DNA of 64,000 nucleotides from Centroberyx gerrardi (GCF_048128805.1 NC_136003.1:21963340-22027339); one strand, 5' to 3'; numbered from the stretch's first letter, positions 25,050 through 36,773 are shown. Notes: generated from the letters alone by a model not told the origin. Program-made: numbers and translations.

Positions 25050-26100
25050 CTTTTTTTGTTGTTTAGTAAACTGAGTGATTTAAGTAGAGAATTCAATTCT
25101 AGGAGAAAAGGTGAGATTTTAGGTAGTGGTTTAGAAAATTTTTGTTTGTGAATAAAAAGCTTTGCATATAGGATAATGAAATTAATCAGATATTCAAGAG
25201 CGCCATCATCTGGATTATCATAGTAACAGATAATATCCCTAAGATTAAAAGAGTAGACAGAGTTAGCAGCTTCAAAAAAGTGAGACTCTAGATCTGTCCA
25301 AAATTTTCGGGATATTTCACAATCAAAAAATAGGTGAGAAACTGTTTCTATATTATGTTTGCAGAAAAAATACCAATGTGTGTAAACTTAGCAATAAGAC
25401 AATTAGCAGGGTATATCTTATGTAAAATTTTGAAATGTACTTCCTTAGCCTTGTTTGAAATACAGTACTTATAAGGTAAGAGCCAAGCCCTTCTCCAATT
25501 TATGTTCTCAATTTGAGACCTCCAGAAAAACTTGCCTCTAGGAACAGTTTTATTCTTTCTTTGAAAAGTTTGGCGAATATGCTTGTTGTTACACTTTATA
25601 TCTGTCAGTTCAATTCCACCCAACATCAGTAAAGGCTGTGTTATATTATTCTCACCATAACTTAAGTGGCTTTTCACAAGTTGAATTAATCCATTTGGAA
25701 TAGCACGAGTTAAAGAATTAAATTCTCTGAAAGGAATTGGAAAACTGTGTACAGCCATAAACCGTTCATAGGACAGCATATTACCAAATTCATCAAAAAG
25801 ATTGAGAATATGATTTATATCTCTTTGGAACCATTTAAGAAAGAATAAGGATTTGTTTCTGATAAGTATGTCGCAGTTGTTCCAGAGAAAAGTTTTGTGA
25901 GGCGAGAAATTGTGGACAAAAGACAGCTTCCAAGCTAGAAGGGCTTGCTGATGGAATTTTGACAATTTGATTGGCAATCTGTTCGGCAAAAAATTACATG
26001 TCAAAAGAAAAGAAAGACCACCAATTTTGTTGAAAATGTGATTTGGGATGAAATACCAAATTGAATCAGGATTTTTAAGACATTTTTTAACCAGTTAACC
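25050..26100 (-). pseudogene. L1 ORF2 C-terminal remnant
   Basis: The minus-strand reading includes LSKFHQQALLAWKLSF, HNFSPHKTFLWNN, KFFWRSQIENINWRRAW and EVHFKILHKIYPANC. These are typical of the region after the reverse transcriptase in fish L1 ORF2. A longest open stretch of 218 codons lies at 25348-26004. Downstream (25050-25345) the LSHLFFDC-like zinc-knuckle region is readable in another phase. Further upstream protein sequence continues at 28037-28140 on the far side of the hAT. Confidence 0.8.
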
Positions 26101-26500
26101 TTAAAGGTATTAACCATGGGTTTCAAGCTCGCGGCCCGCGGGCCAATTGCGGCCCGCGAGACGATATTTTGTGGCCCCCACCTTAATATGAAAGTTTAAT
26201 GTTAGTGCGGCCCGCGAGTTTTATATGGATGGCACTTTACAGTATTGTGTGCGGAGCTGAACGAACCTACCAATCACGGTGGGGTATATGGCTCTCGGGG
26301 GTGGGACATCGACCGGGCTTGATGCAAGCAGAGAAACATTTCTCAATGAGTGAAAGTTACAGCAGCGTTGCCATGGAGTTTTCTTCCGTGCCTGGCTGGC
26401 TGCCTCGTTTCTATTGGGCACACGCGTACATTCGTCCCAGCGCGCTGCGTTCACAACACTTCCAAAAAAAAGTTTTTTAAGTTGCTGCCCAGCGGGACAT

Positions 26501-27233
26501 TATAGAGAGCCTAAGTCCCTCCCCTTCCGGTGGACCACCATGGGACCTTATTTCGGAAAAAATATGTACGGTAGTCAACGGCGAGAGACAAATAATTGTT
26601 TGATCCCGTTTGAATTGTGCCATGAATTACACATATGATGTTTTGTCAATTTAAAAGATAATTTTGCAAGTCAAGAAAGTCGCAGTTTGTGGTAAAACTG
26701 TTGAACTATAAGACTGTAAAAATACGTAATTAGAAAGACTACACACCCAAAAGTCGCGCAAGTGACGTAACTTCCTCTCTCCACAAGCTACCCAGAGCCG
26801 CTGAAGCTAAGTCCCTCTCAGATAGCAGGAGTATTATACACAACCTGGAAGGTAGACAGTAAGAATGGATTTAAACTGGTTTAGGATAGTTTTAGTACAG
26901 TGGGGGCTAACGTTAACGCGATGCCTGTGTGTGTTTCCTATGTTTCGTTCCATGTTGGTGTTGGTGACGTATATTGTGCGAGACGAGAGATGTAGTTCAC
27001 TGAGCGGTTTCACACAAAACTAAACGTTACTGTACTGTTTTACAACAAACTGCGACTTTCTTGACTTGCAAAATTATCTTTTAAATTGACAAAACATCAT
27101 ATGTGTAATTCATGGCACAATTCAAACGGGATCAAACAATTATTTGTCTCTCGCCGTTGACTACCGTACATATTTTTTCCGAAATAAGGTCCCATGGGGG
27201 ACAGCGGAAGGGGAGGGACTTAGGCTCTCTATA
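26501..27233. mobile_element. MITE with long terminal inverted repeats (copy 2)
   Basis: Same family as 8918-9656. Arms lie at about 26501-26698 and 27036-27233. The flanks read TTA before and TAC after the TAGAGAGCC ends, compatible with a TA target duplication. The core runs in the opposite direction to that in copy 1. It is the youngest layer of the three-element nest. Confidence 0.9.
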
Positions 27234-27472
27234 CGTATATATGTCTCTCTCTGACAAAATAAATCAAAGTGATGCGTACGCGGCGGGATAAAAGAAAGTA
27301 AGGAACTCAATGTAGCCTAATGTAGTCTGCAGTCACATAGCGACACCTGTCCGTCGGCGATAACAGTCCCCGGTAAACCGGACCAATTATAGGGTCGCAC
27401 CGTTATTTGTGGGTCATTATTTTTTATTTGCATCGCGCTATTTGCATTGCCTCACACGATGAACACTACTAG

Positions 27473-27757
27473 GTGAGTGGAAAAGCAGACAAGCTTGGGC
27501 AAATTTTGAGAGAATTGACCCCCAGCTTCCCTGAGCTTTCCCGAATGTTCAAGCGGACCATGTGCCTTTTTGGGAGCACATACTTGTGCGAAAAGCTCTT
27601 CTCCACCTTGAACTTCAATAAGTCCAAGTACAGGTCCAGACTTACTGATAATCATCTTCAAGCCATACTGAGGGTCTCAACTGCTTCCTCCCTCAAGCCA
27701 AATGTGGCTCAGCTATGCGAGAGGAAGCGCTGCCAGGTCTCTAGCAGCAAGGAGTAG
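27473..27757 (+). pseudogene. hAT transposase C-terminal (dimerisation) fragment
   Basis: The 94-codon frame reads FGSTYLCEKLFSTLNFNKSK and RSRLTDNHLQAILRVSTA. This is the conserved hAT C-terminal dimerisation region, close to GTF2I-repeat/Charlie-type hAT proteins as I remember them. The DDE catalytic core is missing. It sits inside the hAT remnant and stops before the right terminal repeat. Confidence 0.85.
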
Positions 27758-28189
27758 GCAAGAGAAGCCATGTTCAGAAGAACAGTTCATGTTCTTCAAT
27801 GTTCCATTCATGTTCAGGACAATTCATATTCAGAAGAACCCATTGAGGTTAAAGAACTGTTAATAAAGACGTTTAAATCTTATTTTGTGTTAAAAAATAA
27901 AAATAAAGACATTTGAGAAGATTGGAATTTTTTTAACAAAGCTTTTCTTGTGGAATACCTGATGCGGCCCAGCCTCACCCAGACTCTGCCTCCAGCGGCC
28001 CCCAGGTAAATTGAGTTTGAGACCCCTGGTATTAACAGTATCAACGAAATCCAGGACTTCAAGGCCTCCTTCTGCTTTGCTATTAGAAAGTACAAATTTC
28101 TTAAGTTTATGTGATTTATTCTTCCAAATTAAATCTAGAAAAATTATATTTACTTCTGTGGCTGTTGAATATTTCCGTGAGACGTAATG

Positions 28190-30380
28190 ATATAAACAAG
28201 TGAAGTATTACATAATTTAAATCAGGAAGACTACATATCTCCGCCCCTCTCTCGTTTCATTCAAACTTCTCTCTATCCAATCACCGTTATACAACGCATT
28301 CCCTCGCTTTCAATATCCAATCCATGCAAGCCATCATTTTCCCTCTCCTTCTCGCAGAACCAATCATCTAAGGGTCGAGAGTATATATTATGTCATTTTC
28401 ATTACGCTACTCACGAATGTGTATGCTGTCTTGCAGTCGCTGTCATTCCAGCTGTTTCGCCCCTCCTCCTCCCCAGCCACCACCAACGTCATGGCTCCTC
28501 ATCATGGAGTCTACGCCAAACTCTATTTATGTTTTATTCAATCAAATATTCATTGAGCATTTAACCTAGTCTCTCCTGATTGAAAAAGCCACACACGCGG
28601 GCCAGCTGTGTTGTTTACACCTATTTTCTAAAGCATGTTGACAAAGTAGGCCAGCGTAATGGCGAATCGATGAAGCAAGCGAGTAAACGTTTTCAACTAG
28701 TAAAGCTGTTACCTGCACTTGTCATTGTGGGTGTAAGGTTGCCCGAGTGGTCAAGGAGGCAAATGAGGGGAGCATCAAACCAGGTTGGCGTTCCAACAAG
28801 AAACATTTATTTTTCTTGCACCGTGAATAACACACTTGCCCAACACCTGTCAGCATACACCTTCCACCCCACCAGACACATACAGACTACCTGCATTATA
28901 AAGGGTGTTGGCTCTACTAATGAGCTGGCACATACCATTCACAGGGATATGTAAACCCACATAAATATCTACACACATGAATGACAATAAATATTTACAT
29001 AAAACTATTACCACAAATATTTACCTTTATAATAAATATTTACATACCCAAAAATAGATACGAAAAATACCAATAAATAACCTACATCAATAAATACATT
29101 CAAACAGTACAACAAACTCCCCTCTACCCTTTTCCCGCTTGCTGTAACCCTCCCGGAACTAATAATAGGTGCGTGGGTCGCCGGGGAATTCTTTTGCCCA
29201 AACACCCTGGGAGGAGGAGAACAGGCAAAGGTAAGTTTGTGCATGACAATACAGTTAATTGTACTGTTATTTAGCATCGCATGAGTCACATTATACTCCT
29301 CAAATATCTCGCTACAATTGAATTGCAAATCAATGCGCCTTATTTTATGTTCACAGGCGAACGACGAGGCGGAACAGCCCAGCGTCCCTGCTGTGAAACA
29401 CGCGACTCATGCGAGCTGCAATATACAAACAATCAATAAATAAGTACATTTATTACCATACCACGTGTGTGTTTATTTAACCTGTGTACCAATATCTGCA
29501 AATCTGTTCATCGATTAACCTATTTAATCTAGCAATAGTATTTACTATTCACTAGGGAACCAGTAACAGCGACCCGTCGTTACAGTGGGATATGTAACCT
29601 TCAGCGGGAGAAACCTCTGGCAAAGCGAGACTGGTAACTGGCAATACTCCGTAGGCACGTTTAGTTTAGCCATTAGCCTTTATGCACGGTTTGTCCTTAA
29701 GGGCTTCCGTCGCCCAGTAGCTTTGCTGTGTGTGTTTACAAAATGTGTTGCGGTTGTTGTCACCCTCTAGTGGTCAGAAAAAAACCCTTAGCTTTAAATA
29801 AAACTAACTATGCTAACGTTAGCCGTGACCAAAGAATATGTAGATGGCTATGTCTATGATCTCTATGGCTGTGACCATACCAGCTAACGTTAGCTAACTT
29901 GTTTTCATAGTCAGCAAACTGTTATACCTGAGCACTTGTCTCTTTATATTTAACAGGACAGTTAATAAAGTGTGAATGAAATACCTACAAATAAAATACA
30001 TTTGTGTTACCTAACTTAGCTATCCTCTGTCTTTGACAATGCCAGCTCTGCCCATCATGGTCCTGCTTGACGTTTCAAATTCCCCTTCAGTGTCCATTGC
30101 TCCACAGGTATGTAAACACTTTCAATTTGGGTTAACGCTGTACCAAAACGTCAGATAAGCAGCTGGTTAGGTTTATGAGTGACATGAATGTTTTTATGGC
30201 AGTTTAACCGTAGTTTTGTCGAGGATTGTGTTCCATCTTTCAAGCTAACTCAAAGGCTAGCTTCAGTTAGCACCGGTAAAAGTGTAAATATGTATATTTT
30301 ATGGGTTTAATTAATCTGTACAAGAAGTTTAATGTGATTTAAGGTAATACAGTTAGCAGTGAGTGATTGGAAAGAGTATT
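28190..30380. other. Intergenic stretch without a recognised gene
   Basis: Repeat-like phrases occur (GTTGCCCGAGTGGTCAAGG at 28739, tRNA-like but not folding into a full tRNA; GCTAACGTTAGC palindromes near 29811-29895). Open frames up to 124 codons show no known motif. Confidence 0.35.
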
Positions 30381-30387
30381 TTGGATA

Positions 30388-30560
30388 TTCTGCATTCATT
30401 CAATTAAATTCAATTAAATTCACTTTATTTGTCCCCGAGGGGCAATTGCAGAGGCACGTAGAGTAGGCCTAGTACAATTTACAAGAAACAATTATCAATT
30501 AACAAGAAACAAAAAATTTAAAAAAAGAAAGAAAAAAAAACACATAACATACAGTGCAAC
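30388..30560 (-). repeat. LINE 3'-end-like fragment
   Basis: CACTTTATTTGTCCCCGAGG followed by GGCAATTGCAGAGG is a common fish retroposon tail, here read from the antisense side. The rest of the element is absent. Confidence 0.45.
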
Positions 30561-31290
30561 AGTGCTCATTTAGAGGTATGCATTGTATGGCATACAATGC
30601 AAAAATAAGCTATGCCCGTCATGGTAACTGTTCTAGCAAAATATGAGCGTAATAGCGCCATCTTCATGTACTCCATAGCTGGTATGCTTCAGAAAGAAAG
30701 AGAATGTAGCCTACTGTAAAAATAAATAAAAATAAGAGTTTAGATGCGCTAAACTAAATAAACGTTAGAGATTGTTTTGATGCACTTGATATTCCAGTTT
30801 AGCACTACAATTAATAAGGAAATTGGTTTAAGGTCTATTTTGGAGAATACGTTTTGTCAGGTCGGGATAATTGTGAGAAATAGATTGTTCATGTTTTAGG
30901 GCCAATTTTAATGTTAATATGTAGTAGCCTATGTGTATGTGATCGGATTTGGTAATTGTGTGATTGTAGGAAATTATACTGGTTGAATATATGAGTGAAG
31001 GTGTAGGGTTTAAAGGGAAATGTATGTTTATATGTTTTTGATATTGAAATATATTTTTGATATGGAGTTGAACTTAAAGGTGATTTTTGAAAGAAAATGT
31101 AATTTAGAGAAAGGCAGAATAAACATTGTGCTTGAGTTGTTCACACTTCACTATCCATTTCCTTATTGCTCCACTGCCTATATTCCACCCTGAGTAGCAT
31201 CTTCCATCTGGCCCAGGTAGCCTACCCTAATAGTTGCAGTCCTGTTGAAACTTTAATTTTTTTTTTTATTTTAATTTTCAAATTTTTTAT
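30560..31290. other. Intergenic stretch without a recognised gene
   Basis: AT-rich; no exon or element recognised. Confidence 0.35.
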
Positions 31291-31517
31291 GTATATATTT
31301 GGCGATTCACCCTCTCAGGACTTACTTTGCGATAATGACCGGTTCGCTGTTTTATTCAACCTTAGCCTTGTAGGCTGTAAGAACGCAAAAGAAAAACATC
31401 GACACCTCCGAATTTAATGTTTGTTTTATTGACCAAGCCCTTCCATTCCGAAAGGGGGTTGACATATGGATGACATGCCACATGTAGTAGGAGTCGATGC
31501 TCCTGCACTTCTGGGGT

Positions 31518-32548
31518 TTAGCGGTACTTCTCAGACAGGGCCAAAGCCAAGCTCTGCAGGAACTTGTCAACCGAGACGTGGATCTCGGGAGTGAAGTCTG
31601 CGGGGAAGTACATGGCTATGACCACCATGATGTTGTGGGACAGCATCTGCGGTTGTGCAACAAACATAGATTAACAGTCAATATCAGCAACATAGAAAAG
31701 CATGTCTTGGTTATACACAGGGAAGTGGAGGGTAAACCCACCTAAATTCAGCATTTAAGGTTTAGATAAATCTTAATGTCATAAATTCATAGCCTATCAT
31801 GATGATAGGGTCTTTAAAGGGGAAAATACAAAATAGGCCTCTCTGAAATTATTTTTTGTTGGTGGTTATTTGCCTCATGCATGGTGGTCTGGTAGACACA
31901 CATTTTTATTTACCACTACGTCACTGCTGGTATATAACCTAGGCCTATGATCTTTCCTCTTGACCCTACCTTGAAGTTGGTAGGGTCCACTCGGAGCTTG
32001 AAGGCATGCAGGTCGCTGAGGGCGGCCATACCACTGACAAGATCGTCCATCTTTCCGACGGCGTCGCCGACGGCTTGCATGATAATGGCGCCATGCTTTT
32101 TCACAGCTCCGGATTCAGGACTCACATCAGGCCAGTGGGAGAAGTAAGTCTTGGTCTGCGGGTACACAACCAGCGTCCTGACAAAAAAACAAGACAATGT
32201 TAAAACAAATTTCAGGCAATATTTTACACGGTAGATGATGAGAAAGAACCATAGGAAGAGGACAGAAGTTGAAAGCCTGAGAGCACACCTAGTCTATTTT
32301 TCAAACAATATCATTGTGACCTAATATAATAGGCTAGCCTCAGTAGATCTAAATGTAAGTAAACACAAGAGGCGTGTGTTTATTAAATTAGGATGCATTT
32401 GCAGTAGCCTAATTTCACATTTAAATTGTGAATATACATGATGTTGGGCCTACCTGCTCATAGCTTCACCTCCAATGTCGGCGGCCTTCCCGGCGACTTT
32501 GTTCCAGAAAGCACTCACCACGGCCTTGTCTTTCCCAGAGAGACTCAT
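31518..32548 (-). CDS. hba: Alpha-globin, adult-like (alpha6, unit A)
   Basis: Alpha chain of haemoglobin on the minus strand. Exons in order: 32548-32454, 32177-31970 and 31646-31518 (95, 208 and 129 bases), 143 residues. It starts [17 protein letters not shown] and ends SEKYR. Helix C ([13 protein letters not shown]), distal histidine (KKHGAIIM), proximal histidine ([13 protein letters not shown]) and [15 protein letters not shown] are intact. The poly(A) signal is at 31425-31430 (TTTATT on plus). Close likeness to alpha8 and alpha10 (same [11 protein letters not shown] start) shows recent duplication. Intron 2 holds a copy of the TTTACCC repeat. Its head-to-head beta partner is a pseudogene, so if expressed its chain must pair with beta9/11 product. 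Adult type is inferred. Confidence 0.94.
31725..31930 (+). repeat. TTTACCC interspersed repeat in intron 2 of alpha6
   Basis: GGAGGGTAAACCCACC, CTTAATGTCATAAATTCATA, CTTTAAAGGGGAAAA and TTTTTATTTACCACTACG follow in the same order as in intron 1 of beta9, beta11 and beta13. Confidence 0.6.
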
Positions 32549-32598
32549 GTCTGCGTTTTCTTCGAGTTTTCTCAACTGAAAGAAAATCGTCTGATGCT

Positions 32599-32630
32599 AC
32601 TGGGGTGGGTTTGTGAGGCTCTCTTTATAT
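32599..32630 (-). promoter_or_regulatory. CACCC and TATA boxes of alpha6
   Basis: On the minus strand GATATAAAG (plus TTTATAT at 32624-32630) lies about 80 bases before the ATG. The plus-strand GGGGTGGGT at 32602-32610 is CACCC on the gene's strand, lying between the TATA and the ATG. The same block is kept in alpha8 and alpha10. Confidence 0.65.
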
Positions 32631-33479
32631 CAAACCAAACGGGACCACACTCTAGTATCAGATCCAAACCACACCCCGAAGAAACCGCTAGAACTTTCAA
32701 TGCCAATTTTAATGACAAGATTAAACTAACCACTCCCAAATGGCATTTTATCAGGGTGGAAAGAATTTTATTTAAGTAGAAGTAAAATTACCGGTGTAAA
32801 GTAAAAAGTAGAGTTACCGGTAGCTTTACTTTTTAAAAGAGAACCTTGTTAATCTTTCCCATCCATTCAATTGTACAGAAGTGCACTATCGTATAATCCC
32901 CAACGAAAAGTTTATAGATACCCAATCAGTAGGCCTAATACTTTATGGTATTTATTTTTATATCCTGTGTTATCATTATAATATTTCTATATAGTCTTAT
33001 AAATTTGACTAATTTGTCCACTATCCTTCTGAAAAATATTATATGATAAGATTAATAGAACATACTGTATACGCACACGCACACACACACACCCCGCCCC
33101 ACCCTGCGCCATAGCCAACATCTCATAAAGGCCACAAATCCGTGAAATTGGTCTCATATTTCGATTCATATTGTAGGTTACCACTATCATGTCATTAAAT
33201 ACAAACAAACGCACATAACTTAGCCATTCAACTTTTAATAGCTATATGCTTAGTAGTTTAGTAGCCTATTTTTCTGGTATTTAATAATATGTGTTCATTT
33301 GGCAAACTGAAGATTTTTCCTTAAATTGGAAAATTAAAGGCGAAATTAGTTTTGAAAGAAAAAAAAAACTCTTCAAGTAAGACACAAAGCACAAAGTGTC
33401 AGGTGACGATTTCTCAGTCTACTACAAAATGTCTAATATTGGCAAATATCTAACTGTCAATACAGGTTGCAACCCACTA

Positions 33480-33997
33480 TGTTGTCAACTCTGGTCCAAT
33501 CAGAGGCTTCCTCCTCTGAGAGGTGGCATTAATAATTAATAAAAACGGGACCCATTCACAGAATGCATAGAATAGAATAGAATAGAATACAATAGCTTCA
33601 GGGTAGGTAACCATCCCTGACGAGAAATCATTATAATATTCCAATAGGGATTTATAGTGTGTCTGTGGTAGTGAGTTTATAGTGACTTCATCCTACTTTA
33701 TGGTATTATTTTTTTTTTAAATCTCCCATGGTTAGTTATTATAGAATTAATAGTTATTCAATGTCCTCCCTCATGAAAATGTAAAATATTTCTCATGATA
33801 CATATCCATGTCTGATTTCATTGATGGGTTTATCAGTGGCTTTAATGTGACCTTCATTTTCCTCATTATAGCTTCTTGCTGAGTGCATCACTGTGTGTGT
33901 GGCCGCCAACGCCTCCGTCTTCACCGCGGATGTCCAGGAGGCCTGGCAGAAGTTCCTGTCTGCCGTCGTCTCCGCCCTGGGTAGACAGTACCACTGA
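33480..33997 (+). pseudogene. Beta-globin pseudogene: promoter, intron 2 and exon 3 only (unit A)
   Basis: A beta9/11-like gene that has lost its first two exons. The promoter is kept: CCAAT at 33496-33500 and a TAATAAAAACGGGACCC TATA-like block near 33535-33552. It then runs into an AGAAT pentanucleotide repeat (33567-33590) and joins the last few bases of exon 2 (CTTCAGG, ending about 33602) with its GT donor. Intron 2 follows, and exon 3 at 33872-33997 is open from [12 protein letters not shown] to LGRQYH and the stop. Exon 3 is 126 bases against 132 in beta9/11, so two codons were lost in frame after AA. With no start codon, haem pocket or exon 1-2, it cannot make a globin. Confidence 0.92.
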
Positions 33998-35602
33998 GGC
34001 CCTGGAGAAGCATTTCACAACAGTCTTACATGCGTTTCAAAAAAGATCTCATATAGGCCCTTGTAGCTGTTGCCAAACCATCAATAAAAACTCATGTGAA
34101 CTACATCTGTGTGAGCTTTTTTTTTTTTTTTTTGGTAAGAATTTGAAAAAGTGACCACCAACACCTTAGTGATTGTTGTAATTAAAATGGTTGGTGGTCA
34201 CCACAAGGAAAACAAACCAATTATACTTTCAGAAATGCATTAGGCTACTTTGTTTATTTTTCCTTCAAGGGCCATATCCTCATATAACTCTCACCAGTTT
34301 GATAGGCCTACGATGAATTTCAGTTATCAAGATTTTTATGAAGGAGCCTAAAATCTATCCTGCAAATTTAAATGTGGGTATACCTGAACTAACTTTAGGT
34401 GGGTTTACCCTCCACTACATCCCTGCCCCCTTGACATTAATTCAGCTTAATCTACTAGACGTTTGCACAGTGTGAGCAACATAAGCGGGAGTCACCCTCT
34501 CCAATGTTGAATCATCAAGAAAGTTCATCAGTTCTGTCTCTTTGCTCACATGGTGGCCTCTGAGGCTAAATTTTCTCATATTGGAGTCTCCGGACAATTG
34601 TCTATCAATTTAGTAATCCTCTGCATGAAACCTTTGAGAAGTTCTATCATAGCAGCCTTATCAGCCTGTAATTACTCGACAGGAGTATTTGATGTAAATG
34701 TCGGCCTATGGATACAGTATAGGGACTGCTCCAAAGCTGCCTCAAAAGACAGCTGATTGGATGGACGATTTGAAAAAAGTGCATATCTTACAAAACGATA
34801 CATAGCCTATAGTGCAAAATTAAAAGTTAATGGTAGCCTACTTTTGAAGGACAGTATGATATAACACTTTTACAGCCTGGATCCTTCACAGGTTACAGCG
34901 ATGAACTTCGTGTTTTCCCAATGTTTTTGAAGTGTTACACTGTGTTAATTTTATGGTTCACCGGTAAACTAAATTATGAATCATTTATTATGATGGCTAA
35001 TTCCGAAAGAAATATTTTTTTGCCAATTCTTCTGGGTACTCTGATAGCATGTGAGCAATTTGATATTAATGGGTGCGGCCATCTGAATTTAGTGATAATG
35101 GTGCATCAAAGTAGCCATGTTTTTGAGATGCCGCCAAAAACTGGACATCGAGTATGACGCCAGCAGTTTCAACAACATCTTGGCGACAGCTTGGCAACGC
35201 ATTCCGGAACGCCTTTCTTCAAACAGCGTAGCCCATTGCTGCTTGATACAGATGTTTCTTGCAGTCCTACAGAATTTGTTTGTAGAAGCTCGCAAATTAA
35301 CTACTTTAACGTGTAATAAAATCAATTTCAATCAATATTTCGTGTCAAATGATTACATTTTTGGTAGGTAGCCTAAAAAGCAATTCACCCTCTCAGGGAT
35401 TGTTTTGCGCTAATGATGGGTTCCCTGTTTTTTTAGCCTAACCCTTAGCCTTTATTTGTAGGCTGTAAGAACTCAGAAGAAAGAGATCAACACCTTTGAA
35501 TTTAATGTTTATTTGTTTTACTGACCAAGCCCTTCCATTCCGAAAGGGGGTTGACATATGGATGGCATGCCACATGAGTCGATACTCCCTCACTGCTGGA
35601 GT

Positions 35603-36690
35603 TTATCGGTAGTTCTCAGACAGGGCCAAAGCCAAGCTCTGCAGGAACTTGTCAACCGAGACATGGATCTCGGGAGTGAAGTCTGCAGGGAAGTACATGG
35701 CTATGGCCACCATGATGTTGTGGGAAATCATCTGCGGATGTGCAACAAACACAGATTAATAGTCTGTCAGCAACAGAAAAAAGCATGTCTTGGTTATACA
35801 CAGGGAAGTGTGCATTCTGAGATTAAAGTCACAATTCTGAGATTCTGAGCATAAAGTCAGACTTCTGACTTTAAACTCAAAATTCTGACTTTATTGTCAG
35901 AATTCTGACATTAATCTGAGAATTTTGAGTTCTGACTTTAACCTCAGAATTCTGACTTATTAAACTCAGAACTCGAATAAAATGTTCACGTGATCCTATC
36001 CTCTGTATTGCCTCATAATCACGTGGACACACATTTTTCTTTACCACTACATCTCTCTTTGTATTTAACCTAGGCCTATGATCTTTCCTCTTGATCCAAC
36101 CTTGAAGTTGGCAGGGTCCACTCGGAGCTTGAAGGCATGCAGGTCGCTGAGGTCGCTCATACCAGCGACAAGATCGTCCATCTTTCCGACGGCATCGCCG
36201 ACGGCTTGCATGATGACGCTGCCATGCTTTGCCACGGGTCTGGATCCAGGACTCACATCAACCCAGTGGGAGAAGTAAGTCTTGGTCTGCGGGTATACAA
36301 CCAATGTCCTGACAACAACAAAAAAGACAATGTTAAAACAAATTTCAGGTGATATTTGGTAGATGATGACAACGAACCAACTAGGACAGAAGTTGACAGT
36401 CTGAGAGCACACCTAGTCTATTTTTTCAACAACTATTATTAAGTCATTGTGACGTTATATAGTATATAGCCTACTATAGTAGTAGATCAAAGGAGTCGGT
36501 TAAGATTACCTAAATGTAAGTAAACACAAGAGGCGTGGGTTTTATTAAATAATGATACAGTAATTTCACATTTAAATTGTGAATTTTGGGTCTACCTGCT
36601 CAGAGCTTCAGTTCCAATCTCGGCGGCCTTCCCGGCGACTTTGCTCCAGAAAGCCTTCACCACGGCCTTGTCTTTCCCAGAGAGACTCAT
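35603..36690 (-). CDS. hba: Alpha-globin, adult-like (alpha8, unit B)
   Basis: Alpha chain of haemoglobin on the minus strand. Exons in order: 36690-36596, 36308-36101 and 35731-35603, 143 residues. It starts [17 protein letters not shown]. Helix C, distal histidine (AKHGSVIM), proximal histidine ([17 protein letters not shown]) and the helix H segment are intact. The C-terminus reads SENYR where all other minus-strand adult copies have SEKYR or ADKYR, a Lys to Asn change two residues before the terminal Arg. Exon 3 starts MISHNIMV. The poly(A) signal is at 35508-35513. It is head-to-head with beta9, 1.65 kb away. Intron 2 has lost most of the TTTACCC repeat and gained a TCAGAATTCTGAC-type repeat. 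Adult type is inferred. Confidence 0.94.
35815..35978. repeat. Palindromic TCAGAATTCTGA-type repeat in intron 2 of alpha8
   Basis: Units such as AAAGTCAGA, TTCTGACTTTAAACTCA and GTCAGAATTCTGACATTAAT recur in both orientations over about 160 bases. Each TCAGAATTCTGA is its own reverse complement. Confidence 0.8.
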
Positions 36691-36742
36691 GTCTGCATTT
36701 TCTTCGAGTTTTTCTCAACTGAAAGAAAATCGCCTGATGCTA

Positions 36743-36773
36743 GTGGGGTGGGTTTGTGAGGCTCTCTTTATAT
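36743..36773 (-). promoter_or_regulatory. CACCC and TATA boxes of alpha8
   Basis: TTTATAT on plus at 36767-36773 gives ATATAAA on the gene's strand, about 80 bases from the ATG. GGGGTGGGT at about 36744-36752 gives a CACCC site. The block is nearly identical to alpha6 and alpha10. Confidence 0.65.

Larger units (their letters stand above)
26115..28028 (+). mobile_element. hAT (Charlie-like) transposon remnant inside the L1
   Basis: GTATTAAC flanks the element exactly (26107-26114 and 28029-28036), an 8-bp hAT target duplication. The ends are inverted repeats: the left reads CATGGGTTTCAAGCTCGCGG and the right, on the minus strand, CAGGGGTCTCAAACTCAATT. GCGGCCC-rich ends are common in vertebrate hAT elements. 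It keeps only the 3' part of the transposase and is itself interrupted by the MITE at 26501-27233. Confidence 0.92.
24828..28171 (-). mobile_element. 5'-truncated L1-type LINE, split by a later hAT insertion
   Basis: The element lies on the minus strand with its poly(A) tail as a T run at 24828-24849. ATTTCCGTGAGACGT flanks it on both sides (24813-24827 and 28172-28186), a 15-base target duplication as expected for a LINE. Only the C-terminal part of ORF2 and the 3' end remain. Removing the hAT at 26115-28028 leaves about 1.4 kb of LINE. Confidence 0.9.
31300..35375. repeat. Alpha-beta duplicon, unit A
   Basis: First of three tandem units. Each begins with a GCGATAATGA or GCGCTAATGA phrase ahead of an alpha gene on the minus strand, passes through a beta gene on the plus strand, and ends in a shared spacer (GGGTGCGGCCATCTGAATTT, then ATGCCGCCAAAAACTG). 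This unit holds alpha6 and the deleted beta at 33480-33997. Limits are approximate. Confidence 0.75.

Noticed and set aside
28739-28780. tRNA-Leu/Ser-like start (GTTGCCCGAGTGGTCAAGG)
   Set aside because: No matching anticodon and T arms follow.
33872-33997. Exon 3 of a functional beta gene
   Set aside because: No exon 1 or exon 2 lies between it and its promoter; it is a deletion pseudogene.
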